64,000 nt of DNA from Arcanobacterium sp. S3PF19 (GCF_000758825.1 NZ_JRMX01000015.1:124001-188000); one strand, 5' to 3'. Shown: positions 45,112 to 54,465, numbered from the stretch's first letter. A program made the numbers and translations. Notes: generated by a model from the letters alone, not told the origin.

Positions 45112-45167
45112 GAAACTGTATCGCCGGAAGCGAATCCGACCGAAAACAGACAACCGAGGAGTCACCG

Positions 45168-46901
45168 ATGACACCAGTAAAAATTCACGACACTGCTCTT
45201 AATTCCGCTCAGAGAACGGCCGCATTGGAGGCAATGGAAGAACCCGAAGGTCTCGACATTCTGGTTGTGGGAGGAGGCGTAACAGGTGCCGGAATTGCGG
45301 TTGACGCCGCGAGCCGCGGACTGCGCACGGGAATTGTGGAAATGGGAGACTGGGCTTCCGGCACGTCCTCATGGTCTTCCAAGCTGGTCCACGGAGGTCT
45401 GCGCTATCTGTATCAGCTCGATTTCGCCCTTGTTCACGAAGCCCTTACCGAGCGCGGCAGACTGCTCAACACGACCGCGCCCCACCTGGTAAAGGCCCAG
45501 CCGTTCCTCTGGCCGCTGAAGCATCAGTTCGAACGCACATATTCGGCGGTCGGCGTGGGAATGTACGATGCATTGGCATTCGCCGGCGCGCACGGAAAGA
45601 AAACCGTTCCTTTCCAAAAGCATCTGGGAAAGAAAGGCACAAAAACCCTCGCGCCCGCGTTGGACTCCTCCAAGCTCGCCGGATCGATTAAATTCTACGA
45701 TGCGCGTGTGGATGATTCCCGCCTTGTAATAGATCTTATCCGAACCGCCGTAGGTCTGGGAGCCTTTGCCGCCAACCGCACCAAAGTAGAGTCTTTCATT
45801 AAAGACGAAAAGGGCGGCGTAACGGGCGCCGTCGTAAAAGATGCCGAAACCGGGCAGACACGCAAAATCAAAGCCGCGCAGATAATCAGCGCAACGGGGG
45901 TATGGACGGAACAGACCCAGGATCTGGCCACGGATGCGGGCGGGCTGAAAGTACTGGCCTCGAAGGGTATTCATCTCGTTGTTCCCAAAGAGACAATCGA
46001 CGCCGAAACAGGTATTTTCCTGCGTACGGAAAAGTCCGTGCTTTTCATTATCCCCTGGCCACGCTACTGGGTGATCGGCACCACCGACACACCGTGGGAA
46101 TACGACGTTTCCAAAGCCGTCGCCACCTCGGCCGACATTGACTATATTCTCGACCACGCCAATAAGGTTCTCTCGCGTCCCGTTACGCGCGAGGACATCA
46201 TCGGCGTATACGCAGGCCTGCGCCCCCTGCTCCAGCCGCAGCTGCGCCCGGGTGCCGAGTCGGCTTCCACCAAAGTTTCCAGAGAGCACACAGTAACCCG
46301 GATCTGCCCCGGACTGACGGCAATTGCCGGCGGAAAACTCACCACATACCGCGTAATGGCGGAAGACGCCGTCGATCTGGCAATCGGAGATGCGCGCGCG
46401 AAAGAATACCCGACGCAGACCAAGACCCTGCCTCTGGTCGGCGCGGCCAACTACGCGCAGACGCAGCAGGAAGCGGGCAGTATTGCCCGCGAACGGGATT
46501 GGACGTTGGAGCGCGTGCAGCATCTGCTGGACCGTTACGGCGACGAAGTGCCTCAGATTCTTGAGATGATCGACCGGGATCCGGAGAAAAACTACGGCGC
46601 TCCGCTGGAAACCGCCCCCGATTTCCTGCGTGCCGAAGTCGTATGGGCCGTTACCCACGAAGGAGCGGCACATCTGTCGGATGTGCTTTTACACCGGGTG
46701 CGTCTCGATCTGGAACGCCGCGACCACGGTCTGAGTTCCGCCGACGAAATACTGGGAATCATTGCCCCGCTTCTCGGATGGGATAAAAAGAAGACCGCCG
46801 AAGAAAAAGAGGCATACACCGTGCGTGTGCAGGAAATCCGCGCTGCCGAAGCGGAATTCACCGACGACGCCGCCGTCGCACACATCACCGAAAGAATCTA
46901 A
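45168..46901 (+). CDS. glpD: aerobic glycerol-3-phosphate dehydrogenase
   Basis: The product is 577 aa with GAGGAG 7 nt before the ATG. The FAD-binding GGGVTGAGIAVDAASRG lies at 35-51. The FAD/substrate motifs GTSSWSSKLVHGGLRYL (about 65-81) and WPRYWVIGTTDTPWEYD follow, then the KLTTYRVMAEDAVDLA segment and a C-terminal helical domain. It oxidises glycerol-3-phosphate to dihydroxyacetone phosphate at the inner membrane and passes electrons to quinone. It is monocistronic with its own promoter and terminator. No glpF or glpK is adjacent. Confidence 0.96.
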   Translation: MTPVKIHDTALNSAQRTAALEAMEEPEGLDILVVGGGVTGAGIAVDAASRGLRTGIVEMGDWASGTSSWSSKLVHGGLRYLYQLDFALVHEALTERGRLLNTTAPHLVKAQPFLWPLKHQFERTYSAVGVGMYDALAFAGAHGKKTVPFQKHLGKKGTKTLAPALDSSKLAGSIKFYDARVDDSRLVIDLIRTAVGLGAFAANRTKVESFIKDEKGGVTGAVVKDAETGQTRKIKAAQIISATGVWTEQTQDLATDAGGLKVLASKGIHLVVPKETIDAETGIFLRTEKSVLFIIPWPRYWVIGTTDTPWEYDVSKAVATSADIDYILDHANKVLSRPVTREDIIGVYAGLRPLLQPQLRPGAESASTKVSREHTVTRICPGLTAIAGGKLTTYRVMAEDAVDLAIGDARAKEYPTQTKTLPLVGAANYAQTQQEAGSIARERDWTLERVQHLLDRYGDEVPQILEMIDRDPEKNYGAPLETAPDFLRAEVVWAVTHEGAAHLSDVLLHRVRLDLERRDHGLSSADEILGIIAPLLGWDKKKTAEEKEAYTVRVQEIRAAEAEFTDDAAVAHITERI

Positions 46902-46920
46902 TACTTTTTGGCACCGCTCT

Positions 46921-46955
46921 GAAGTGGGGGCTCTTGGAGCCTCCACTTCTTTTTA
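46921..46955 (+). terminator. intrinsic terminator after glpD
   Basis: GAAGTGG(G)GGCTC and GAGCCTCCACTTC flank a TTG loop and are followed by TTTTTAT. Confidence 0.92.
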
Positions 46956-47232
46956 TCCCCTTATTCCGCATCCTGCGCCGCATCCGCCGTATCCGCCGCA
47001 CCGCGGTTCTGCGGGCACGGCCCGCCTCACTCCCGCACCTGCGGGCGCCGACCACTCCGCACCCGCATGCGCAAAAACTTCTCCCCTCACCGCACAGCCG
47101 CACAATTCCCGTTTACGCGCAATTTCCCGTTCAAACAGTGTATTTACGGCACGGTTACGTGCCGCAAAACATTTATCGCAAATAAAATGTTCGCTATTCG
47201 CTTTTTCGGCTTAAACAAAACGTTTTCCGCCT
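46956..47232. other. intergenic stretch with no gene seen
   Basis: The first half is GC-rich with short degenerate CGCATCCGCCG-type repeats and hairpins; the second half turns AT-rich toward the DUF1540 promoter. Open frames here have no coding character. Confidence 0.5.
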
Positions 47233-47251
47233 CTAGGCGAGCCTTACCTGT
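47233..47251 (+). promoter_or_regulatory. DtxR/IdeR-like box upstream of the DUF1540 gene
   Basis: CTAGGCGAGCCTTACCTGT agrees with the 19-bp DtxR consensus (TTAGGTTAGCCTAACCTAA) at 13 positions, including TAGG, AGCCT and ACCT. A promoter candidate lies directly downstream: TTTTCA (47254-47259), 16 nt, TAGAGT (47276-47281). Confidence 0.6.
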
Positions 47252-47337
47252 CTTTTTCAGACTTTTTCCGGAAAGTAGAGTTATCGGTGTAAACAACTTG
47301 ATCGATGTAATCCGTTTCGAATATATCGGGAGGAAAA

Positions 47338-47613
47338 ATGAAAACCACAACTATTGATTCCTGCGCCATCTCAGAATGCGCTTTCAACAACAACGGCTGC
47401 TCGGCTGTTGCCGTCACCATCGCCGGCAAAGCAAACGACGCCTCCTGCGGCACGTTCATCGCACTGAACGAACACGGCGGCCTGCCTGTCGCACACGCCA
47501 CGATCGGCGCCTGCCAGCGCGTGGAATGCGTACACAACCATCAGCTTCTGTGCGACGCGGCCGCAATCGACGTAAACGCCAAGGCCGACTGCTCTCTGTA
47601 CCGGGTTGCATAA
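47338..47613 (+). CDS. DUF1540 cysteine-rich small protein
   Basis: The 91-aa product begins after GGGAGGA with 5 nt spacing. It has two DUF1540-type units: one around CAISECAFNNNGCSAVAVTI ending in CGTF, and one around CQRVECVHNHQLLCDAAAID ending in DCSLY. Each has four cysteines in the order C-x3-C-x6-C-...-C or close to it, suggesting metal binding. The function of the family is not established. There is no signal peptide. The iron-box-like site about 90 bp upstream points to metal-dependent expression. A strong hairpin follows the gene. Confidence 0.85.
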   Translation: MKTTTIDSCAISECAFNNNGCSAVAVTIAGKANDASCGTFIALNEHGGLPVAHATIGACQRVECVHNHQLLCDAAAIDVNAKADCSLYRVA

Positions 47614-47636
47614 TCCCAAATAATTACGGCCCGGGA

Positions 47637-47672
47637 AAACCGGATGTAACCGACTGCGGTTACATCCGGTTT
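47637..47672 (+). terminator. hairpin after the DUF1540 gene
   Basis: AAACCGGATGTAACC / GGTTACATCCGGTTT (15 bp, perfect) with a 6-nt loop; the tail TTTCGC is a poor U-run. Confidence 0.75.
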
Positions 47673-47820
47673 CGCTATCTCACCATAAGGGCAAATCTCC
47701 CAATCTTTTGCAAAACATCTAAAATTTAGATATTTAACGACACACAGTTACCGTACCGCTTTCGGCCAACGAAAGTTCAAAGGTTATAATGGTACTTTCC
47801 GCACAGAAAAAGGAATAGCC

Positions 47821-49326
47821 ATGTCTGACAGAAATACCAGAGATCCCAAATCTCTCACCGACTCAATGGGCGACCGGCAGCTGCAGCGCGGTTTGGAAAA
47901 TCGCCATCTTCAGCTGATTGCCATCGGCGGAGCCATCGGAACCGGACTTTTTCTCGGATCAGGACGCACAATTGCGGTGGCCGGGCCGTCCATTCTCCTT
48001 GTTTACTGTATTATCGGCTTTTTTCTGTATTTCGTGATGCGGGCAATGGGCGAAATACTTCTGTCCAACTTTGCCTATAAATCTTTTGCCGACTTCGCAA
48101 CCGATCTGATCGGTCCCGGAGCCGGTTTTTATATCGGATGGACGTATTGGATGTGCTGGGTGGTAATCGGAGTTGCCGATACCGTGGCGATCTGCGGATA
48201 TCTGGAGGCCTGGATTCCGCAGGTTCCGAAATGGATTCCCGCAGCCTGCGTTGTTCTGCTTCTGACGGGCCTGAATATGGTGGCGGTAAAGCTGTTCGGG
48301 GAATTGGAGTTTTGGTTTGCGATGATTAAAATCGCAACTATCATCACCCTGATCGTGATCGGCACGGGACTGATTCTGGTCCATTTCCGCCCCGAAATGG
48401 CAAATGCCCCCGCTGCCTCGCTCACACATCTTTGGGACCGGGGAGGATTCTTCCCCAACGGAATACTCGGGTTTATCGGCGGATTCCAAATCGCCGTTTA
48501 CTCTTTCCAGGGCGTGGAGATGATTGGCACAGCGGCTGCGGAAACCGCAGATCCGCAGCGCAATCTGCCGCGGGCAATCAATTCCATTCCCGTCAGGATT
48601 ATCATTTTTTACGTTTTCGCACTTGCCGTAATTATGTCTGTGCAGCCCTGGGATCTAATTGACCCGGAAAAAAGTCCGTTCGTGGAAATGTTCGGATTTG
48701 TCGGCATCGGCATTGCTTTCCATATCATCAACTTCGTTGTTCTCACTTCCGCCGCAAGCTCGGCAAATTCCGGTATTTTTTCCACATCGCGCATTATGTA
48801 TGGAATGGCAAGGAGCCACAATGCCCCGCTTTGGCTGGGGAAACTGAATCACCGGCATATCCCCTACCGCGCCCTGATTTTCACGGCGATCTGCATTTCT
48901 CCCGCCATTGCGCTGGTTATGCTCACTGGCTCGGTAATGAACGCATTTAATCTTGTGGCCGGTATTTCGGCAGTACTGTATCTGTCCGTCTGGCTCCTAA
49001 TTGTGGTCTGCTATCTGCGCTACCGAACCATATACCCCGAGCGGCACGGCGAATCCGTGTATAAGATGCCCTGCGGAAAAACAATGTCGTGGGTCGTTAT
49101 CCTGTTCCTCGCCACAGTCCTCGTATTCCTGGCCCTGGATTCGGAATCGCGCAAGGCCATAGCAGCCGCGCCGGTCTGGATCATAATCATGCTGGTTATC
49201 TACCGGGCATTGGCCCGCACACGGGCCGCTGCGGAACATATTGATTTTAATGCTCTGCGCGAGCCGGCACGCCAAGCCATAGCCGCCCAATCGGAAGCAA
49301 AATCCGTCTCCGATTCACGCGAATAA
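47821..49326 (+). CDS. cycA: APC-family permease, CycA-like (D-serine/D-alanine/glycine)
   Basis: The product is 501 aa with 12 predicted membrane segments. The N-terminal RGLENRHLQLIAIGGAIGTG motif opens helix 1. FVMRAMGEILLSN, YIGWTYWMCWVV, GGFQIAVYSFQGVEMIGTAA and NFVVLTSAASSANSGIFSTS follow in order, and the last two closely match E. coli CycA. It should import glycine, D-alanine or D-serine with protons. Because related GabP and ProY permeases share these motifs, the substrate is likely but not certain. The cytoplasmic C-terminal tail is Ala/Ser-rich. It converges with putP. Confidence 0.9.
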   Translation: MSDRNTRDPKSLTDSMGDRQLQRGLENRHLQLIAIGGAIGTGLFLGSGRTIAVAGPSILLVYCIIGFFLYFVMRAMGEILLSNFAYKSFADFATDLIGPGAGFYIGWTYWMCWVVIGVADTVAICGYLEAWIPQVPKWIPAACVVLLLTGLNMVAVKLFGELEFWFAMIKIATIITLIVIGTGLILVHFRPEMANAPAASLTHLWDRGGFFPNGILGFIGGFQIAVYSFQGVEMIGTAAAETADPQRNLPRAINSIPVRIIIFYVFALAVIMSVQPWDLIDPEKSPFVEMFGFVGIGIAFHIINFVVLTSAASSANSGIFSTSRIMYGMARSHNAPLWLGKLNHRHIPYRALIFTAICISPAIALVMLTGSVMNAFNLVAGISAVLYLSVWLLIVVCYLRYRTIYPERHGESVYKMPCGKTMSWVVILFLATVLVFLALDSESRKAIAAAPVWIIIMLVIYRALARTRAAAEHIDFNALREPARQAIAAQSEAKSVSDSRE

Positions 49327-49334
49327 AACGAAAT

Positions 49335-49356
49335 CGCCGGCGCACGTGCGCCGGCG
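49335..49356. terminator. GC palindrome between convergent cycA and putP
   Basis: CGCCGGCGCACGTGCGCCGGCG is a perfect 22-bp palindrome just after the cycA stop, without a U-run on either side. It could act as a U-less (I-shaped) terminator, a type reported in actinobacteria. Confidence 0.5.
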
Positions 49357-49493
49357 CCGAGATACCCTCTCGCCGACTTATCCGGCAGGATCTTGTTTGT
49401 GCCTGCATGCACGGCCGCGTTGGCAGACGCAGGGCAGCCGCTATTGGCAGGATCTGCGTACGTGCCCGAACCATCCGCCGCCGCGGCAGCGGA

Positions 49494-51002
49494 TCAGCCA
49501 AGGTCCGCGCGGCGGATCTCCTCGGCACCCGCACGGGAAAGACGCACAGCCCGCGTAAATTCCCCGTCAATTTCCGCATTCTCACGATAGGTGCACAGCG
49601 ACACCAGAACCGCCGCCGCCGTTCCTGCCAAAAATGCGGGCAGCAGCTCATAAAGACCCCAGATCTTGAAAGTCCCCCATACGCCTACCGTAACGGCGCC
49701 GACAATCATTCCCGTCAGCGTCCCCTGCCAGGTAAGTCTGCGCCAATACAGGGAAAGAAGCACCACCGGGCCGAAAGAGGCCCCGAAACCGGCCCAGGCA
49801 AAAGCCACAAGGTTTAGAATCGATTCCGTTCTGAACCAGGCGAAACATGCCGCCAAAACGGAAACCATCAATACCGCCATTCTCCCGGCAGTCACCGATT
49901 CCAGACCGGTCCGCTGCTTTTTCGTCACCGCATTCAGGATATCTTCAACCACCGCCGAAGACGTCACCAACAGCTGCGAGGAAATGGTAGACATAATTGC
50001 GGCCAAAATTGCCGCCAGCATGAACCCCGCCACCAGCGCGGGAAACAGCTCCTGCCCCGCAATAATAAACACGGATTCGTGCCTGCCCTCAGGCACATTG
50101 ATAATGCCGAAACGGTTTGCGGCAATGCCGACTATCGCGGTTCCCCCGGCGCCCAATACGGAAAGGACCATCCAGCCGATACCGATTCTGCGTGCCGTTT
50201 TTGCCTCTTTCGGCGAGCGCAGAGCCATATAGCGCACCACAATATGCGGCTGCCCAAAATACCCCAGACCCCAGGCGAGAGAGGAAATAATTCCCACGGC
50301 CGTCGCTCCGCCGAACGGATGTAAGAAGTTCGGATTAACCGCGCTTACGCCTTCGGCTATCGCACCAAAACCGCCGATCGCAAATACTCCCACAACGGGC
50401 ACTGCCACCAGCGCAAGAAGCATCATCACTCCCTGCACCATATCCGTCCACGACACGGCAAGAAATCCGCCTACCAGCGTATAAATGATCACGACACCTG
50501 CCACAAGAACCATTCCCAGGTGGTAGTCCATACCGAAAGCCGTTTCAAAAAACGTCCCTCCCGCGACCATTCCGGAAGAGACGTAAAGCGTGAAAAACAC
50601 GAAAATGATAACACCCGAGACAATCCTGACGGAATTGCTCCTGTCGTGCAGACGGTTTCCCAGAAAAGAGGGCACGGTGATGGAGTTCCCCGCGAGCTGG
50701 GTATACGATCTGAGACGCGGAGCAACCACTTTCCAGCTTGTCCAGGAACCGACGGTCAGGCCTACGGCAATCCAGCCTTCAACCACGCCGTTTAGATATA
50801 ACGCGCCGGGCAGCCCCATAAGAAGCCACCCCGACATATCCGCCGCGCCGGCAGACAATGCCGCCACAAGCGGATTCAGTCCCCTGCCCCCCAACATATA
50901 ATCGTCCATATTTTTTGTGCGCGTGTAAGCAAGCACACCGATAAAAATCATTGCCACAAAATAGATAATCATGGCCATTGCCTGGCCGCTCAGATGATCC
51001 AT
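49494..51002 (-). CDS. putP: sodium/proline symporter
   Basis: ATG 51002 has AAAGGAG 7 nt upstream, giving 502 aa; the longer open frame has no homology. It is an SSS-family protein with about 13 membrane segments. DYMLGGRGLNPLVAALSAGA, ADMSGWLLMGLPGALYLNG, SWTSWKVVAPRLRSYTQ and GGFLAVSWTDMVQGVMM are characteristic of PutP, including the Na+-site Ser/Asp in the second motif. It couples proline import to Na+. A role in osmotic adaptation or proline catabolism is possible; no putA is nearby. Confidence 0.94.
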   Translation of the reverse strand: MDHLSGQAMAMIIYFVAMIFIGVLAYTRTKNMDDYMLGGRGLNPLVAALSAGAADMSGWLLMGLPGALYLNGVVEGWIAVGLTVGSWTSWKVVAPRLRSYTQLAGNSITVPSFLGNRLHDRSNSVRIVSGVIIFVFFTLYVSSGMVAGGTFFETAFGMDYHLGMVLVAGVVIIYTLVGGFLAVSWTDMVQGVMMLLALVAVPVVGVFAIGGFGAIAEGVSAVNPNFLHPFGGATAVGIISSLAWGLGYFGQPHIVVRYMALRSPKEAKTARRIGIGWMVLSVLGAGGTAIVGIAANRFGIINVPEGRHESVFIIAGQELFPALVAGFMLAAILAAIMSTISSQLLVTSSAVVEDILNAVTKKQRTGLESVTAGRMAVLMVSVLAACFAWFRTESILNLVAFAWAGFGASFGPVVLLSLYWRRLTWQGTLTGMIVGAVTVGVWGTFKIWGLYELLPAFLAGTAAAVLVSLCTYRENAEIDGEFTRAVRLSRAGAEEIRRADLG

Positions 51003-51084
51003 CGGCAAGCTCCTTTCGGGCCGGGTATCGGGAAAAATTCCCGTTACGGAAATTCCGGCGCTGTGTGTTGAAAGCCGGATTGTC

Positions 51085-51116
51085 AAATAAAAAATCCCAA
51101 GCTCGGCGCTTGGGAT
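51085..51116 (-). terminator. intrinsic terminator after rpmF
   Basis: On the minus strand ATCCCAAGC / GCTTGGGAT with a 5-nt loop is followed by TTTTTATTT. Confidence 0.93.
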
Positions 51117-51134
51117 TTTAAGTCTCGGAAATAC

Positions 51135-51296
51135 TCAGTCGAGCATACCTTTCTGCGCCGCTTTTGCCAAGCGACGAGGGAGACGCAACTCGCGCCCACC
51201 AACGCGAACGGTCTGAAGCTCTGTAAGTTCAGCCTTCCACTGGGAGCGGCGAGAGCGGGTGTTGCTGCGAGACATCTTGCGCTTTGGAACTGCCAT
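51135..51296 (-). CDS. rpmF: 50S ribosomal protein L32
   Basis: The short frame encodes 53 aa starting [20 protein letters not shown] and ending AAQKGMLD. The N terminus matches L32 strongly. The cysteines of the zinc ribbon found in many L32 proteins are absent, so this is a zinc-independent (C-minus) form. In some actinobacteria this version is induced when zinc is low; whether a zinc-binding paralogue exists elsewhere cannot be told. AAAGGAGCGG precedes the ATG, and a strong terminator follows. Confidence 0.95.
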   Translation of the reverse strand: MAVPKRKMSRSNTRSRRSQWKAELTELQTVRVGGRELRLPRRLAKAAQKGMLD

Positions 51297-51649
51297 TCCT
51301 ACCGCTCCTTTCTACCGCGGATACCAAACCCGCGTATGCCGTAAATTCGTTCTGTTAATTCCTACAGAACACACAATGAGTAAGTTTAGCGCAATGTGCC
51401 GTATTTTTTCCATTCCCGGAGAGAACTTTGTGCTGAGAAACACCATGTGTTCTATTCTTCGCTGTTTTCATGCTGTATTTTTGCGCAGATACGCGCTGTT
51501 CTTCCGCCATGTCTGCCTCCCGGCCCCGACATTCTCCGCAGTGCCCGGCCTGCCCCCCCCGAACAGTGTTCGTCTCCCCCGGTTTTTCTTCCCCTGCCCG
51601 GTTTTTCTTCGCCGTCCCTGAAGAGCGGAGAAAACGTTAGAATGACTTT
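51297..51649. other. intergenic region between rpmF and yigZ, no gene seen
   Basis: The region should contain the rpmF promoter on the minus strand. Its right half is unusually pyrimidine-rich on the plus strand, with runs of C and T including eight C at 51553-51560. A frame spanning most of it has no coding character. Confidence 0.5.
51638..51643 (+). promoter_or_regulatory. -10 element for leaderless yigZ
   Basis: TAGAAT ends 6 nt before the yigZ ATG, and no ribosome site is present, so the transcript probably begins at or next to the start codon. Confidence 0.5.
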
Positions 51650-52294
51650 ATGGATTTCTGTCTGCTGCCGCCCGATACGGAATGCCGCGCCGAAGTGGAA
51701 GTGAAACGCTCCCGGTTTATCTGCCTTGCGGCACGCACAGCGGATCCCCCACAGGCGCGGGCATATCTTGCGGATGTCAGACACAGATTTCCCAATGCGC
51801 GCCATTACTGCAGTGCATACGTAATTTCTGCGGATACGGCACAGGGAATGTCGCATTCTTCGGACGACGGCGAACCCGCAGGTACCGCAGGACGTCCGAT
51901 TCTGGAAGTACTGCAGTCTCTGCACCTGACGGACACGCAGGCTGTTGTTGTGCGCTATTTCGGAGGGACACTTTTGGGGACCGGCGGACTGGTCCGGGCA
52001 TATACCGCAGCGGCACAAAAGTGTTTTTCACACGCTCCGCTGCTGCGGCGGATCCGTCTGCGCCATGCGCGGATACGCGTCAGTCTCGCTTTGGCGGGAA
52101 AAACCGAGGCAGGTCTGCGGGCGGGCGGATATCTGCCGATACACACCGAATACACCCGTTCATATGCCGAGTTCGGTTTCGCCGTAACCGATTTTCATGC
52201 TTTTTCCCAACTTGCCGCCGCTTTAAGTGCCGGCGGCGGGCAGATTTCGGATTTGGGAACCGTGCTGCGGGAAGTCCCTCTGCGCGGAGAGTAG
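51650..52294 (+). CDS. yigZ: YigZ/IMPACT-family protein
   Basis: The product is 214 aa. The N-terminal UPF0029 domain shows EVKRSRFICLAAR, the NARHYCSAYVI segment, SDDGEPAGTAGRPILEVL and VVVRYFGGTLLGTGGLVRAY, all diagnostic of the family. A short C-terminal ferredoxin-like domain follows. Relatives of this protein are linked to translation control (eukaryotic IMPACT) and bind nucleic acid in E. coli, but the bacterial role is not settled. It is a single gene behind a probable leaderless promoter. Confidence 0.92.
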   Translation: MDFCLLPPDTECRAEVEVKRSRFICLAARTADPPQARAYLADVRHRFPNARHYCSAYVISADTAQGMSHSSDDGEPAGTAGRPILEVLQSLHLTDTQAVVVRYFGGTLLGTGGLVRAYTAAAQKCFSHAPLLRRIRLRHARIRVSLALAGKTEAGLRAGGYLPIHTEYTRSYAEFGFAVTDFHAFSQLAAALSAGGGQISDLGTVLREVPLRGE

Positions 52295-52336
52295 GTTAGG
52301 GAGCCCGCCGAGCCCACTCACGCAATATGCCGTCTA

Positions 52337-52402
52337 TTTCGGGCAACGAAGCGGACAGATGTTCTCCGCAGAGGGCACATATGCCCGTTTCGTTGCCCGA
52401 AA
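52337..52402. repeat. 66-nt inverted-repeat element, copy B
   Basis: The outer arms TTTCGGGCAACG / CGTTGCCCGAAA are perfect; the inner arms CGGACAGATGT and ACATATGCCCG no longer pair fully. Length and most positions match copy A at 27001-27066, and the arm change C to G at one end is matched by G to C at the other, so the pairing is kept. Confidence 0.8.
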
Positions 52403-52824
52403 TGGACAAAACCATCCGCACAGACCGCAAAAAATACCAAAATCCGGCAAAACTTGAACGATTTTTTTGAATTTGTTACCGTGGGGGCAGGTTTCAGCCG
52501 GAAAACACACTCCGGCGGCCGAAGATACGGACTGCAGGACAGAGAAAGGAGCACGCAGATGTCTGTTTTTTCCTGCGTGTGCACTTTTGGAACGAACTGT
52601 ACCTGCGTATGTATGCAGGGCGTCCGGCTCTGATTTTGTGCGCGTGCCGCGCATGCCCGGCGCCCTTATGCTTTAAGCACCTTCGGCTTCCTTATCCATT
52701 CTGCCTGATCCTTTTGCCTGCGCGTTACCCTGTCTGCGGTTTTGCCGCACGGGCAGTCCGCCGGCGCAGAGGAACGGTATTCGGATAAGCGGCAAAACAG
52801 ATTAAAGACCAAAAGCCAAACAAA
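52403..52824. other. intergenic region upstream of cysK, no gene seen
   Basis: There is an AT-rich patch with a seven-T run around 52463-52469 and then mixed sequence. Short frames exist, but none has a ribosome site or coding character. The cysK promoter should lie at its right end. Confidence 0.45.
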
Positions 52825-52858
52825 CCGGACGGATCCGGACGATCCGGACAGACCCGGA
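52825..52858 (+). repeat. phased CCGGAC repeats upstream of cysK
   Basis: CCGGAC occurs at 52825, 52835 and 52844, and CCGGA at 52854, with spacings of 10, 9 and 10 nt (one helical turn). It lies 19 nt before the cysK start and may bind a regulator. Confidence 0.5.
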
Positions 52859-52876
52859 TTAATTTAGGAAACTACC

Positions 52877-53809
52877 ATGACTCTTTACACCTCAATCACG
52901 GACATTATCGGCAACACGCCCCTGCTGCGCCTGCAACGCACCGCGCCGGAGAGCACGGCGGAAATCTACGTAAAACTGGAATTTTACAGCCCTGCCGGCT
53001 CCGCAAAAGACAGAATCGGCGTGGCAATTGTGGATGCCGCGGAAAAATCCGGCCTGCTGCCGCCGGGAGGCACAATCGTCGAAGCCACATCGGGCAACAC
53101 GGGAATTGCCCTGGCGTGGGTCGGGGCGGCGCGCGGGCATAAAGTAATACTGACCATGCCGGCCTCCATGTCCAGGGAACGCAGGGCGCTCCTGCGCGGA
53201 TTCGGAGCGGAACTTGTGCTCACCGACCCCGCGAAAGGAATGCAGGGAGCGGTAGACAAAGCCCGGGAAATTGCAGACGCCGACGAAAATGCCATTCTCG
53301 CCTCCCAGTTTACGAACACGGCAAATCCGCAGATACACGAGCGCACAACAGGTCCGGAGATCTGGAAAGATCTGGACGGGAAAGTAGATATTTTCGTGGC
53401 GGGCGTGGGCACGGGAGGTACGCTGACGGGAACCGGGCGTTACCTGCGCAGAAAAAATCCCCGGATTCGGATAGTGGCCGTGGAACCGGCCGATTCCCCG
53501 CTGCTTTCGCAGGGAAAGGCGGGAAGCCATAAAATCCAGGGCATAGGCGCCAACTTCATTCCCGAAATTCTTGATCCGGATCTTTACGACGAAGTGATCC
53601 CCGTTGAATTTTCCGATGCTCTGCACACCGCACAGACACTGGCCCGCCGCGACGGTGTTCTCGCCGGCATTTCCGGGGGCGCCGCTCTTTGGGCCGGACT
53701 GGAACTTGCCCGCCGGGAAGAAAATGCCGGCAGGCGGATCGTCGTCATTCTTCCCGATTTCGGGGAACGCTATATTTCCACACCGCTGTTTGCGGGACTG
53801 ACCGACTAA
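52877..53809 (+). CDS. cysK: cysteine synthase A (O-acetylserine sulfhydrylase)
   Basis: The 310-aa PLP enzyme has the Schiff-base lysine K44 in [11 protein letters not shown], the substrate loop TSGNTG (71-76), the phosphate-binding [10 protein letters not shown] and a C-terminal [15 protein letters not shown]. It joins O-acetylserine and sulfide to cysteine. TTTAGGAAA lies 6 nt before the ATG. cysE follows 29 nt later, so the pair makes the acceptor and uses it; the product proteins of such pairs form the cysteine synthase complex. Confidence 0.96.
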   Translation: MTLYTSITDIIGNTPLLRLQRTAPESTAEIYVKLEFYSPAGSAKDRIGVAIVDAAEKSGLLPPGGTIVEATSGNTGIALAWVGAARGHKVILTMPASMSRERRALLRGFGAELVLTDPAKGMQGAVDKAREIADADENAILASQFTNTANPQIHERTTGPEIWKDLDGKVDIFVAGVGTGGTLTGTGRYLRRKNPRIRIVAVEPADSPLLSQGKAGSHKIQGIGANFIPEILDPDLYDEVIPVEFSDALHTAQTLARRDGVLAGISGGAALWAGLELARREENAGRRIVVILPDFGERYISTPLFAGLTD

Positions 53810-53838
53810 AACGAACGCAAACGGGTGAGGTCCGTATC

Positions 53839-54414
53839 ATGAACAAAAAAATCACTTTTTCAAAACAGTTAAAAGAAGATCTGCAGGCGGCGGTGAATCA
53901 CGACCCGGCGGCACACAACCGGCTCGAAGTGGCACTTGCGTATCCGGGCGTGCACGCGGTATGGGGATACCGTCTGGCACATCTGCTCTGGACGAAACAT
54001 CGGGCGCTTCGTCTGCCGGCGCGGATTATTTCCCAAACGGTCCGCGCGCTGACAGGCGTCGAAATCCATCCGGGAGCCGTAATCGGACGCCGCCTGTTCA
54101 TAGATCACGGAATGGGCGTAGTTATCGGCGAAACCGCGGAAGTGGGAGAAGACGTAACAATCTTTCACGGCACAACATTGGGCGGAACTTCCATGCGGCC
54201 GGGGAAACGCCATCCCACTGTGGGAAATAACGTCATAATCGGAACGGGGGCAAAAGTTTTGGGCCCGATACATATCGGCGACGGCGCAAAAATCGGGGCG
54301 AACGCGGTAGTCGTCCGGGATGTGCCGGCCAATAATATTGCTGTCGGCATTCCCGCGTGCAATCGGGAAAACAAAACCTGCGCCGCGCACACCGATCCGG
54401 CAGTTCTGATCTGA
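53839..54414 (+). CDS. cysE: serine O-acetyltransferase
   Basis: ATG 53839 after GTGAGG gives 191 aa, the short (N-terminally reduced) form of CysE common in Gram-positives. It has the left-handed beta-helix hexapeptide repeats and the active-site segment [20 protein letters not shown], followed by FHGTTLGGT and [20 protein letters not shown]. The C terminus ends in VLI, the type of hydrophobic Ile end that docks in the CysK active site. It acetylates serine with acetyl-CoA. It converges with rpiB. Confidence 0.96.
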   Translation: MNKKITFSKQLKEDLQAAVNHDPAAHNRLEVALAYPGVHAVWGYRLAHLLWTKHRALRLPARIISQTVRALTGVEIHPGAVIGRRLFIDHGMGVVIGETAEVGEDVTIFHGTTLGGTSMRPGKRHPTVGNNVIIGTGAKVLGPIHIGDGAKIGANAVVVRDVPANNIAVGIPACNRENKTCAAHTDPAVLI

Positions 54415-54465
54415 AACCGGGCGGAAACGGCGGAAAGGGCAGACGCCGCCGGCAGCGGAGAAAGC

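Noticed and set aside
51259-51621. 120-codon plus-strand frame between rpmF and yigZ
   Set aside because: Begins inside rpmF on the other strand, is Phe/Pro/Cys-rich and has no ribosome site.
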